NCBI GenBank assembly: GCA_012932295.1
Contig: JAAONU010000001.1
Coordinates: forward strand, 2,046,001 to 2,110,000
DNA from: Cyclina sinensis
Taxonomy: Eukaryota; Mollusca; Bivalvia; Venerida; Veneridae
Direction: 5' to 3'
Length of the DNA stretch: 64,000 nt
Shown one piece after another: positions 35,445-46,789 of this stretch (positions within the stretch are counted from its first letter, which is position 1; each line of letters opens with the position of its first letter). A program made the position numbers and the translations under genes. Under the pieces are notes generated by a model, which saw only the letters and a program-made list of their open reading frames with translations, was not told where the DNA came from and ran no database searches.

Positions 35445-36520
35445 CTTTTTAGCTCACTTGAACACAACGTGCTCATGTGATCGCATGATGTCCGTCGTCG
35501 TGCGTTAATGGGTGAAACCACTTTGCCAAAGTTAATAAAACATGGCAGGGATGTTCCTTGAATAAAACTCTTCCAAAGGTGTTCAAAGAATTCAGTTCCA
35601 TGCAGAACTCTGGTTCTATGACATCCGAAAGAAAAATCTTCTTATCTGAAATCTTGAGCTAGAGGTTTTTTTACCAAAGTTGTTCAAGTTATGCCCTTTG
35701 GATCAAAACTGGCCACGCTTTAGGGGACACGTTTTTATGTTAAAACTTTAGGAATCTTCTTTTCTGAAAACACAGAGCCCCTAAAATTTTCTAAAATTCT
35801 AAAGTTCTAAAATTTTCCACAAAGTATTGTCTAGTGGACCTCTACCAAGATTAATCAAATTATGTACATGGGGTCAAAATTGACTCCACCCTGGGGTCGC
35901 TTGTTTATAATACCGATTACGTATTCGTTTACATCCCTAGTTTATATAGAGGTATATACAGGGACAAATTCAAAAATCTTCTCGTCTGTAACTACTACGC
36001 TTTGGAATTTGATATTTGGAATACAGGTTTACCTAGAGCTCCTCTACAAAGATTGTTCAAATTAAGCCCCTGGGGTCATAAATGGCTCCGCCCCCTATCT
36101 ATGTAAGTTTATTTATCATATTGTCATATTCCACTAAACTTGAGTTAAAGTCACAGAGGTTAAAAATAAATTTGTCTACTCAACCCCATAGAGCCTTCAT
36201 TTATTGACCAATATTTTTTATATTCGGTATGTAGATTTCTTGCATGGACCTCTACCCTTAGGTGGTGTTTTAAGCCACTGGGTCAAAGTCAAGGTCACTG
36301 CAGCTAATGATAGTTTTCTACTTTCTGTCGTAGAGACTATATTTATTGACTGATATTTTAAATATTTGGTATATAGACACCTTGTATAAACCTCTTCCAT
36401 TAAATAGTGGTAAAGGTCACCGAGGCTACAGAAATAGATTTATCTACTTTCCCTCATACAGCCTTTATTTATAGACCATTATCTTTGATATTTGGTAATG
36501 GAGTTTACATTTCACAGCTT
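35445..36520 (-). mobile_element. Minisatellite-bearing hairpin element, family B, copy 4 (inverted)
   Basis: Begins CTTTTTAGCTCACTTGAACA followed by a GTGCTCATGTGATC hairpin arm, the reverse of the right end seen at 62.2 and 63.8 kb. Inside, reverse-complement versions of AACTTGGTAGAGGTCCACTA and of the GACCCCAGGGTGGGG type recur, then the segment matching 62430-62660. The other terminus is not recognisable, so this copy is truncated. Confidence 0.65.
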
Positions 36521-37416
36521 GTTTGCTTTTCTAGAGCTCTAACAATGTTAAAGTTTTCAATGAACGTAATCTTTGCATAACAGAAAAAAAATTGAAATAG
36601 GGGTATCTCTGCCATTAACAAAAACGTTTTGCAAGTTTTATCGCTGAAGTCAAAAATACAATGCCGTTTAAAATCACTACTGCAACAAGGTATTTCTCAA
36701 CTAGTGTTCTATGGATATTTGATTTATAAATTAAAGAGTATAAATAATTTATTAATTTCTCCACCTTATTTGTATAAACCATCTGTAAATTCAAAAAGAA
36801 AGGCTACCAACATGATATTCTGCAGCGCTTTAATAGAACGTACAAATTCGATCAGTATCTTTTATTCCTGCCATTGTGTTCTTGCTGATTTTACTCCAAA
36901 TGCTCTGATCTCAGTAAGGTTATTGAGTAACTACCTTTTTCACTCTACAATGCCATTCATTTTTTATGTTTTATATGTTTGTGTACTTTTACGTGCAACA
37001 TTGTAGAGCTGATGGGTGGGTTGGAGTTAATTCGCCAACACAGCTTGTTCTTGTTTGTTCTTACGATAACCTATTGGGGCAAGTGTGAGGCTGATGCACC
37101 TTGGAACCTGGTGTTAATATCCAGTGGCAAATATTTTCGTTAATTGTTTGTGGTGCCCCCCCCCCCCCTCCTCCTCCTCTTTTTTTTAAATGAATTTATG
37201 CTGTCTTTTCGTCTAAGTTTTGACTGTGTAGTGAGGCTGTGTTTTTTACTGTCGTTTTTTATACTTTTTTTCTACTTTTTAAGAGTTAAATGCTATAAAA
37301 ATATTTATTTGAACAATGTAGTCATAATTACAGTGATTACTTTACATCTCTTGTGTGTTTGTTTATGTAATAAGAGATAATTAAGAGATAAATGTGTCTG
37401 GTGAGCTTGGTTCAAA
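36521..37416. other. No gene seen; poly-C and T-rich runs
   Basis: AT-rich, with a run of C at about 37158-37168 followed by CTCCTCCTCC. The open frame of about 125 codons at 36629-37006 shows no domain or splice support. Confidence 0.4.
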
Positions 37417-37570
37417 TTTTTGCAACTTCATTCGTGACAGAACCATAATGGACCACGTTTAATTTTCCAGTATTTCTATCAAGATGTCACAAATTTGTGA
37501 AAAAAAAAACAACACAATTTCTGTACCGTTTAATATAAATTGAATGTTAGCATGTATACAAAGTCGTTGG
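37417..37570 (+). pseudogene. Ependymin-like exon 3 tail and 3'-flank fragment
   Basis: TTGCAACTTCATTCGTGACAGAACC-type sequence here matches the last codons and 3' flank of ependymin-like gene 2 at about 35088-35240, including the later GTTAGCATGTATACAAA text. The rest of the exon is missing. A dead partial copy. Confidence 0.6.
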
Positions 37571-37775
37571 TGTAATGACTCAGTAATTGAGATAAAATGC
37601 AAATACATGTACACGTTAATTATTTATATAAAACCGTCGACTTTATTTCGCTTTGGAAGTACTGTGAGATACCAATGACTGTCAATTAACTAAGAAAGAT
37701 AATAGAGAGCAAATTCGAGATGTTTAGATAATCTGACCTCATTAAAAACGAATTTGCTTCAAAAGTATAGATATG

Positions 37776-38640
37776 AAATCCTTGACGATTGACGTAGTGG
37801 ATGATATTGTTCTGAATTTCGATGACATAGTTATTGACATAATGGACAATCTTGTACTAGGTTTAGAAGATCTAGGTGTAAGAGAAGTAGACGTGAAAGC
37901 ACTGTATCTTGTTGACGTAAAGGTTGACATAGTCGAAAATGCTGTACTTGGTTAAGATAAAATAGGTGTTGACATTGTCGACGATGTTGTATTATTTTAC
38001 CGATTGTATACTAGATCTAGACAACATGCCAACATGCTTAACGATGGTTCGAGTATTTTCGATACATGAAAAGATGCTGTACTAGAATTTGCTGAAGAGT
38101 TTACAGTGGTGTACAGTGGTGTACTAGAGTGAGAGTGAAAAGAAAAAGACAGGTTTAGCCTGAATGGACGAAGCTGAACTTAATTTTGCCTTCATGTGTG
38201 TTAATATCGGAAACTACTGGACTTTGATTATATAGTTCTCGACATTTTCGGCAACGTTGTACTGGAAATAGATGAAAAAGATAAGTCGACAATAGTAAAC
38301 TCCATTTTGATTAAAAAGGTATTGACATTGCCGACGATGTCGTTCTTGATTCACATAACAAAGTTCTTCACAAATCTACAATGTTCTGTCGGATTTCGGT
38401 AAAATATGTGTTGACATTGTCGGCCATGTGTACTGGATATTGACGATAAAGTCGACACTACATGTATTAACAAATATTGTATTGGATTTCGATCTCACAG
38501 CTGTTGACAAAGTCGAAGATGTTTTATTGTATTTCGATTAAATAGGGTTTGACATAGTTTACGATGATGTGACTTGATGTCGATTTCAAATGTGTTGACA
38601 ACGTCAGCAGTGGAGTGATTGATTTCGACAAAACAGATGT
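37776..38640 (+). repeat. Degenerate tandem array, unit about 45 bp
   Basis: Many diverged copies of a motif like GTTGACATTGTCGACGATGT, then TGTACTGGATTTCGAT and AAAATAGGT (for example near 37856, 37965, 38320, 38410, 38545). Because TTGAC and GTCGA alternate, both strands give spurious acidic or Thr/Ser open frames (MDNLVLGLEDLG on plus). It is too regular to be random and too diverged to fix a unit exactly. Confidence 0.7.
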
Positions 38641-39960
38641 AATATAAGCAGATATAAAAAGAATGGCTGAAAATGAATTTAAAAGACTTGACACAACATT
38701 CGGTCGTGTGTTTTATCTTGATGAATAATGTTTTCATTCTGGTTCATTCAATGGCTTCATTGTGGTTGTTTTATAGACGACTGCATTAATGGCTTTGTGA
38801 CTACACGAATTGACTTTGGAATCGGAGTTGCAATGTTTTGATGAACAGGGTTATTGTCTGTTTTAATCTGAAGTCTTTGCCTGATATTACCTTAATTTAA
38901 TATGCGAACAGTACAAATAAGAAAAACAACGACGTTAACCGAGAGATTTATAATTATATTGATGAAAACGCAGCAAAGGAAAATATGAAATCAAGCTTTT
39001 CCTGCTTTTATATTGTTTAAATATTATCATTTGTTACTTGCAGCTCACCGTTTTAATACCATTGTTTAGAATTTATCTGTGCCACATAAGAGAGTGCTAT
39101 TATTGTTACAACGACAGTTTCGGACTGAAATTCTTGCTATGACGTCTCTTCACGTGTATCGTGACACATAATGTAAAGTATGGTTTAAGTAGATGAATAT
39201 GGTTTTGTAAAAAATCTTACAAAGATGTGATACGCAATTTTCCCAAAAGCTGCTATGTCGTTGATATTTTACTAACACTAGTAAATGAATGGCGTTTTTC
39301 TGGTAAAGATTGGCTCCATTAATTTTAACTCTGTTAAAACATGTCTAGTAATATCAATCACATAAGTACTTTTCACTTAGTATCTTTTTAAATAATTTTG
39401 GTTACATTCGACATTTTTTAATGTCATGTTATGCTAAATGGCCTGCTGGTAAACTGCGAATTCACTTAATTTCGTTGACATGAAATTTCGTGGTTTTATC
39501 ATAAACGTACTTGAATTCGTGGATTTTCATTCATTTCTGTTAGCCAGCTTACTACCTCCTTCTGTAAGCATAGGGACAATAACAATAACTTCAGTGTAAC
39601 AAAACAGAAGAAAAATAAATTAGACAGGTCAGTTAATGAAACCATTTACCAACATTTGAACGAGCAAGTGAATGTATGAGAGAATAAACGTTTGGAAACG
39701 CACGCTATATGTTTGATTCGTAATAATCTAAACTCTACTAATACGTTAGCATAGACAATTGTATGTTTGTGTTCCTTAAATTATTTAAGATGTTGAATCT
39801 AATATATTGTAATATATATATTATAGAACTTAACACTCTCGCATATTATTATTTTAATGTTTACTTTTTGAATTGATATACATGTACTTTTCTATATAAA
39901 TGTGACTTGTAGGCCCGATATTCGGGGTGTTAATGTAACTTTATTTAAAGAGATACTGAT
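38641..39960. other. Intergenic, no gene seen
   Basis: AT-rich spacer. It is followed at 39975-40005 by a short TTTC/CT microsatellite. Confidence 0.5.
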
Positions 39961-40195
39961 GATAAATGTTATGTTCTTTCTTTCTTTCTTTCTCTCTCTC
40001 TTTTAGAAAAGCTCAGCCTGTGCTCGACTGTGGATTGAGTTGTCCTGTAATTTTTCACCAAGTGATGACATCTGTAAAACCAACTCATCATGATCAAATG
40101 ACCTATTACCTGCCAATAGTGCTTAGGTCGATAAATGCACCACATATATATTTTTGTAATGTACATTCCTCCATCTTGACTATGAAACTTGTACA

Positions 40196-40645
40196 TTTCA
40201 TGCCGTACCTATACCTACAATACCGAGACAACTCTTCATGCCGTACCTATACCTACACTACCGAGACAACTCTGCAAGCCGTACCTATACCTACAATACC
40301 GATACAACTCTTCATGCCGTACCTATACCTACAATACCGAGACGACTCATCATGCCGTACCTATACCTTCAATACCGAGTCAACTCTTCATGCCGTACTT
40401 ATAACTACAATACCGAGTCAACTCATCATGCCGTACCTATACCTACAATACCGAGACGACTCATCATGCCGTACCTATACCTTCAATACCGAGACAACTC
40501 TTCATGCTGTACTTATAACTACAATACCGAGTCAACTCATCATGCCGTACCTATACCTACAATACCGAGACGACTCATCATGCCGTACCTATACCTTCAA
40601 TACCGAGACAACTCTTCATGCTGTACCGAGACAACTCTTATTGTC
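40196..40645 (+). repeat. 38-bp minisatellite with 114-bp higher-order period
   Basis: About twelve units of 38 bp, each built on ATGCCGTACCTATACCTAC with AATACCGAGACAACTC. From about 40340 a three-monomer pattern A-B-C repeats: CGACTCATC with TACCTTC, CAACTCTTC with TACTTATAACTAC, and CAACTCATC with TACCTAC. The period is therefore 114 bp. Since 114 is divisible by three, all three plus frames stay open over the array and read as repeats such as YLYLQYRDNSSCRTYTYNTE. No promoter, start or splice evidence supports translation. Confidence 0.93.
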
Positions 40646-40962
40646 TAACATATTTAGAAGAAACTCCCACAACAGTTCTTAGAAACGGTTTATTATTGTT
40701 TTAATCTTTCAAAATAAAATTTCACAAACTGAAAAAAACATCATTATATGCTCTGTCATAACTGTTATAACAAAACCATTTGATCAATACAGCACCTATG
40801 TTGTATTGATCAAATATACTTTGCCAGAAATAGGTTTCTTTTTTAAAGAGCAGAAGTTGTTTTTATTCTGGTACATCTTAGGATCTCTAGGTAAATCACA
40901 AAAGTGAAAGACACAGATGATGGCGATGATGACGACGATGCTACTTCTGTTTACGCTTCTGA

Positions 40963-41402
40963 TTAAAGAGGCTGTACTCCAGATTTCACATAAACAAATT
41001 TGTTTTCGTAAATTATATATTTAAATGCCGTGAGATTATAATAACATAATATTTTACTTCAAAACTGATTATAAAAGTAAAAATAGAATAAAAAAAATTT
41101 TTCGCTCCAGCCTGATTTGAACTCTGGACCCTCATGTTAACAAGACATTTCCAACGCTTTTACTGTCACCACCATCGGCGAATGTGATATAACAGATATT
41201 TACTTTAAATCTTATACAATATAGTTATACCGTCGCGTTACGGTATAGCAGTTTGAAAGGGAAAAAAATCAATTTATAATGTAATTATTTGACTTATTTT
41301 TTGTCAGTAAGTTATTTTTTAAGCATTAGTCATAAATATTACAAGAAATTTATAATACAAGAAAACTTTCTTTTTTTGTCATCTGGAGCACAGCCCCTTT
41401 AA
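40963..41402 (-). mobile_element. MITE family 2, copy B (inverted), with tRNA-like core
   Basis: A 440-bp element flanked by TTAA: left AAAGAGGCTGTACTCCAGAT, right ATCTGGAGCACAGCCCCTTT. It is the reverse complement of 15736-16172 along its full length. The minus-strand tRNA-like core (41103-41178) reads GCCGATGGTGGTGACAG, a TCTTGTTAACATGAGG anticodon-arm-like part (GTT, asparagine-like) and a B box GAGTTCAAATC. It lies inside the duplicated ependymin-like segment; the matching place at about 34660-34680 has no element. Confidence 0.88.
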
Positions 41403-41619
41403 GATGACGATAATGATGATAACAAATGTAGTTATGTTTCATTTTCAAATATTTGATCACTTGTGCTACAACGGAGCTCTGATTTAAAAGACCAAACATA
41501 GCATAACCATCCAGTGACTTTGACGACCAGAAACACTGTGTTCGTTTTCAAATTACTGCTATTGAATACACAACACAAGCTTTAATATCGTTCGTACACG
41601 TATGTTTGTTTTGTTTGTT

Positions 41620-41800
41620 GCAGGTACTAGAAGGTGTTGCAGGTCAGTGATGTATTTCATGCTCGTCGACGACGTCTCGAAAGATATGATGCAATCTCCT
41701 CGCAGTGATCTCCCCTTCATTCGTCGGAAAAGAACTCTGCCGACACGCGTTAACCTTAGCTGGATTTCAGCAATATATACATGTAGTAGTAGTCTATGAA
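41620..41800 (+). pseudogene. Ependymin-like exon 3 fragment, degraded
   Basis: After an acceptor-like TGTTTGTTGCAG the frame reads GTRRCCRSVMYFMLVDDV, aligning with SYCEPVMVSYAFVDDDV of gene 2. Homology then ends and the frame runs into unrelated sequence (LPFIRRKRTLPTRVNLSWIS) to a stop at 41799. Conserved E and P of the CEPVM motif are lost. No matching exons 1 and 2 are present, so this is a decayed duplicate. Confidence 0.7.
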
Positions 41801-41930
41801 CTTTTTCAAAGAAATTATTTTTTCTCTTTTTTGTTTAGTTACAATTGGAATTGCATCGATGTAACATGCCTGGATTTAATAAAATTTAAAAAAATGTGAC
41901 TTGAAAACAGTTTTACATTTTGTTTACATG
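41690..41930 (+). repeat. 240-bp sequence with inverted copy inside the hAT-like element
   Basis: CAATCTCCTCGCAGTGATCT through TTAACCTTAGCTGGATTTCAG and on to TTGGAATTGCATCGAT matches the reverse complement of about 44475-44715. It lies directly behind the ependymin-like exon 3 fragment. Confidence 0.8.
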
Positions 41931-43977
41931 TAAAAGGAGGGCACGGATGTGATAAAAGGTAGAATATTTTGCGGCTCGAATGGAGAGCCTGACTTCCTGT
42001 ATTAACACAGCAGCTGAATCGTGTTTTACTGCATCAGTGCATCGCTCAAACCACAAAGAGAACTACAAAAAAAAGTTGGTTGTTTATCTTGAGTATATAT
42101 TGTCATTTTAGTGAACGGAAGTTGTTGATGCAGAACAGTATATTTATGAAAGGGCTACCCCATCCTAAAACTTTTAAATGTACCATCAACTATTCGAACC
42201 AGTGCGGTAGGATAACTCATCTCGTAGTTGAGGAGCAAACGTTTAAGGCCATTCAGACACGGCAGCCGGAGAAAAGCGTGTGCAAACAAAATTTACCTAC
42301 CTTACCACCTTATCCACGATATACCTAAATAACTTTACTCGAAATTACGGCAATCTTTACACTACCGCTTACTGCCGTGCCTTGCTCTAGCCATCCCTAC
42401 CCTACCTAACCCTGCCTCCTTAACAAACCCTTACTTTGTTATACGTAATAGTACCGATCTATCAAAAAGTTATGTCAAAGAACAATGCCTTACTACTATA
42501 AACAAATTTTTTCGGACAAGTCCTACTCCTTATCATACCATACCCGGTTTTTAGATGTACATGTACTCCAGTTTATTCTAATCAAAGTCTTTAAGCGGAT
42601 TTACCGACCTACCACAACAGAAAGAAGATTCAAATCCTTAACATTGTCATTATGAAATGTTTTCACTTGACGTATGACAATGTTCCATTTTGCCCCGTGA
42701 TATGTGTCATTTTGCCCCGTAGGCGGGGCAAAATAGAACAATTTACCCGAGTCACTTTGTTGTATGATAATGTCTAAATTAATGGAAGGGTATGTTTAAA
42801 TATTATATCAAAATGATTTACTATCGTAATACATATAATGTCAGTATAAATAACATAGGAATAATATGTAAAAAAAATATTCGTTTTGTCCCGGTCTCCC
42901 CTATACGTACACGTATATTATTTTTTATAAACAACTGTCATCGTTTCAAACTTTTGAAGAATTGTAAGATACACATTGTCGGACTGGTAGCCAGGCGGCA
43001 TTATCGTAGCGGCCTTATTGCCTGGCGGCTAGCTTAGCGGGCTGGTGACCGAACTGTAACCTACCTGTTTTTGTTGTTGTTGTTGTACCTTTTTAACATC
43101 ATGTCTGGACTGTATGTACGTTAAAAGCAGTATTATCTTGGCCTTTATTTTGTAATGAATGCCTTTTTACCTTTTTATAAGTCCAAGTGATGTTTGTATG
43201 ATCTGATAATCAGCTCTGCGCTCGCTGTTTTGATTTAATTTTTTTTAAAGAATATGTATATCAGGCGGTGGGGACACCCGATACGATCGAGGTTATACTC
43301 TTGAATAAGTATTGGGTTTACCGGGTTAACCTGTTCTATACATTACATGGTACTACCATTATACCATATGGTATGGGGTTAAGTTATTGAGTAATGACGT
43401 TTATTCCATGTCGCTATATATAGAACAATACAACGCTGGAGATTGAGGTTCGGCGAGGCTGGTTATTAAAAAGTGCATGAACATTTATACGAAAAACTGC
43501 ATTTTTTAATTGTGTGCAGAACAAATTGTGTGATTCTTGAAGAGATTCTGTAAAATTATTTTCATGCATGATATATGAGCAGGTCTCTGGAAACACACTG
43601 ACATAGCAATCCAGGGGCACCTCAATCTAGACCCATACGAGATCACAGACATTTTTGATAATGATTCTCATAGTATTTCCAAGCTTACTCGCTTGCTATA
43701 AACCGGACACCTTAAAGAAAAAAGGGCCGATGGGTCTTTTAAAAAAGATATAGAGTATCTTATTACAAATTAAGACAAAGACCCATAAATTATCATCTGC
43801 TAATTGTCTTGTTTGATAAATTGTGTAAATGTATGGTTTTTAATGGGAACATGTTCATAGTAATATCTCTGTTGTTTTTTTTTTTTTCGAATAAAAACGT
43901 ATAAGCGTCGTCAACCCACGATTCTCATCACAAATAGCCACTCAAAGTCCAACAAATATTTCTTTGGAAGTACGTTA
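41931..43977. other. No gene supported
   Basis: Contains a short ATTTTGCCCCG...CGGGGCAAAAT inverted motif pair at about 42690-42735, common in mollusc repeats, and a GT-rich GTTGTTGTTGTTG run near 43072. Open frames at 42080-42328 and elsewhere lack domain or splice support. Confidence 0.4.
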
Positions 43978-43983
43978 CGATAC

Positions 43984-45049
43984 CAGGCCTGGATTTACCG
44001 GGGGGGCTTATGGGGCCCAAGCCCCCCCAGCTGGCCCGTTTGTAAAAAATAAAAGGGCTCATTTTTAAAGTTTTAGCTCTTTTCACCTCGTAACAGAAAC
44101 ACAGTCAACCTTTCAATTTGCAATTGTCACGCAATATTGCATAACAACTGATAACGAGTTCGCAACTTTATAGCCGTGTTTATTACACAATGTACCGTAT
44201 ATTCGGTGGCACGGATTATCAGAGAGTTCTCCAGACTGATCATGATGTATAGTTCTCAAGCGTCTAGTAACCTTGACATATTTGATAAAGTTGTTAAATG
44301 AACGTCTGCTGGCCATGATCAGTTGCCTGATGATATTGTGCAAACTCCAATCGTAATAACTCGGCCTTTTCTGACAATTTCGTATAAAGACATATTGAAG
44401 TCGCCCGAGGTGTTCCGAATGGTGCAAACTCCATTCCATTACCACTGCCGACAGTCATGTCACGTGATGATGGTCGAAAGTAAATAAACAAAATTTTTAA
44501 CTATTTTTCAAGTTACATTTTTCTAAAATTTCATTACACACAGACATGTTTAATCGATGCAATTCCAACTGTAACTAAACTAAACAGAGAAAAAATAAAT
44601 TCTTTAAAAAAGTTCATACATGTTTATATAGCTGAAATCCAGCTAAGGTTAACCCGTGTCTGCAGAGATCTTTCCAAAGAATGAAGGGGAGATCACTGCG
44701 AGGAGATTGGATAATGTGATGACGATGTTATTTGTTATGAAAATTTATTTATTTATAAATTATTTGTTTCAGAAGACTTTATAAATATAAAATAAAAAAG
44801 TTAAAACCTGTCATATGTTTTTTGCTTTAGTTGAACATTTCAAAGAATACCAGTATATTTCTTTTAAATTCTCACACAAATTTCAATAATTTTTATGCCT
44901 AAAATGCACCAAAATGAGCCATTTACTCCACCTTTTTAGAAAATTTTCTTGGGGGAGGCCCCCCAAACCCCACCCTACAGAAGGGGGTCACCCCCTTCCG
45001 TACCTTCCCCCAAGCCCCCCCCAGTCAAAAATTTCTGGATCCGGCCCTG
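43984..45049. mobile_element. hAT-like non-autonomous DNA element
   Basis: A 1066-bp element flanked by exact 6-bp CGATAC duplications (43978-43983 and 45050-45055). The ends are imperfect inverted repeats: CAGGCCTGGATTTACC on the left, and on the right the complement of CAGGGCCGGATCCAGAAATT, a terminus typical of animal hAT elements. Subterminal G/C runs (GGGGGGGCTTATGGGGCCC; AAGCCCCCCCCAG) follow. The longest inner frame (44113-44445, minus, 110 codons) is not recognisable as transposase. The 6-bp rather than 8-bp duplication may reflect mutation at its edges. It carries about 240 bp that also occurs, inverted, at 41690-41930. Confidence 0.75.
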
Positions 45050-45254
45050 CGATACTGTACGTTTTCTAAAAAAAAGTGGAAGCGTTATTCAGCAATGAGT
45101 ACAAACTAAAACAGCAATAATTAAGACGATTATGAAGATATAAATTTCTACAACACTGCAAATCAATTTTCAAGAACATTCGTCTTTAATTTTTCCTGGT
45201 AAATCGTTCGGCTTTTGGACGTAGCGAAGGGCCTCAAGCATGCCTCTTTTACAG

Positions 45255-45305
45255 GATGTTGCGAAATTTGCAGAAAAAATCATGTCATCAAAAGTCGTGA
45301 AAATG
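45255..45305 (+). CDS. Candidate exon A of a chromodomain gene
   Basis: After an acceptor CTCTTTTACAG, 51 bp encode CCEICRKNHVIKSRENG and end at a GTGAGC donor in phase 1. This phase matches the next candidate exon at 47465. The C-C-x2-C-x3-H spacing hints at a small zinc-binding motif. An alternative donor (GTAAGC at about 45352) gives the same phase. No start exon was found upstream. A very short exon resting on phase agreement alone is weak evidence. Confidence 0.4.
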
Positions 45306-45705
45306 GTGAGCATTTTATATTTTATTTGATCATTAAAGATTGTGAAAAAGGTAAGCGTTACATATTATTGATCCCAGTCTTAGATACTTATTTTATATTA
45401 CGACCTCGCCAATTATTCTAAATGCCTAAATAAACAGCAAATATTCATAGATGTCTGTTGACTTGCCGTGCAAGTCTTTTAAATTTATGTTGCAAAAAGG
45501 ATCAAAGCAAAATTTTGATAACTTTGAGGTTATTGCTAAATTCCATTTTGTTTGAAACTTCAAATTGAGTGTTTCATGTGAAAACATGAATAGAATGTGC
45601 CATGAGATAAACCCTTTACTTATGATACAGCTTATATCATGTGTGATTAGTGTAGATCCAGATCAATGGAAAAGCCAATTCCTAAGAGTAAAGCACAGAC
45701 ACTTG

Positions 45706-46329
45706 GATGCAGTAGAGCGGTTCTTGCTCCAAAATGAAGCTTAATTGTCTTTTTAAGCGATGACCAATTAAATTCGCTCTCATCACCTTGCCTGTTATTG
45801 GATGTGAAATTTAATTCGTCAGCGTATAAAAAACTTGCGCCCGGCTCAAAATGCTATAGGCGAGCGCGGAGGAAACCGGTATCCATTCGCCCGATCGTTC
45901 AGTAACCGAAAGTAGAAAACGTATAAATGGGGAAATAAGAGTAGATTTTTCCTAGTAACAGCAGGAATTCGAAGCAGTCTTGATTTCTGCTTGGAGATTA
46001 ATGTATGGCCTCTTGATTGACACTGGAAATTTTGAGGTAGGTGTATGTTACTGTCTTGAAATGACGAGTGAAACAGGGCACGGTCCGTGTTTTTTTGCAT
46101 CTCTGTGTTATAATCTATCTTTCGATACTGCCTAGACTCCCCTCACGGGTATTACTGGCAGGTATAATAGCCATTCAGTGAAAAATCACAGGCCACATCT
46201 TACATGTTTTTTCTATATAACCCTATAATGTATGTAAATAAAAAATAAATAACATGTTTGTTTTGAACTGTAGGGGGTCACAGCATGTGTACATGATTCA
46301 TTTTAGGGCAAGAACCGCTCTACTGCATC
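45706..46329. mobile_element. MITE with 32-bp terminal inverted repeats
   Basis: Left end GATGCAGTAGAGCGGTTCTT and continuing GCTCCAAAATGAA; the right end is its inverse with about two differences in 32. Total length is 624 bp. No coding frame and no obvious flanking duplication. Inside is a TATA-like GCGTATAAAAAAC near 45824. It sits in the intron between candidate exons A and B. Confidence 0.85.
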
Positions 46330-46547
46330 TACATCATTACTGCCCAGGGCATAGCATCACGGGCAAGTGACGTCATCACAATGGTTAAAAAGCTCCGAAA
46401 GAGCGCATATTCAATTTAAAAACTGGTAAAAATAATATGCCACTGTCTAAGCTGAGTACTTCTGTAGACGAAGACCAAGTGTCTGTGTCTTCATCTGTTG
46501 ATTAAATAACAATTTAAATTAAGAACTGCAGCAACTGTTAGTCCAAC

Positions 46548-46705
46548 CACAGGAGCTTGAAATTGTATTTTTAGTCATTCAAGAGTCGAAACTGTTAATC
46601 TAGCTTCTTTTTCTGTATATAAAAACATGTTTTTATATACAGAGTAGAAGCCACAAATACATTTTGAATCTTGAAGGACTAAAAACTCAATTTCAAGCTC
46701 CTGTG
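46548..46705. mobile_element. Palindromic MITE family 3, copy A
   Basis: A 158-bp near-palindrome. The left arm is CACAGGAGCTTGAAATTG and onward; the right arm CAATTTCAAGCTCCTGTG, with arms of about 40 bp. It is flanked by GTCCAAC on both sides (46541-46547, 46706-46712). An internal smaller hairpin TGTATATAAAAACATG has its own inverse TTTTTATATACA. Confidence 0.88.
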
Positions 46706-46789
46706 GTCCAACTAATTGTACGCAAGTCGAGATATTGTTAAATTTTTTATATGGGTCAATATCTCGCCTCTGCGAGATTCTCACCCTTA

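Noticed and set aside
37776..37955. Acidic repeat protein on the plus strand
   Set aside because: The repeat array continues well past the stop and is open on both strands; a repeat artefact is simpler.
40196..40682. 238-codon open frame on the plus strand with Tyr/Thr repeats
   Set aside because: It runs over the 38-bp minisatellite. All three frames are open because the monomer lacks stops. No leader, splice or promoter evidence.
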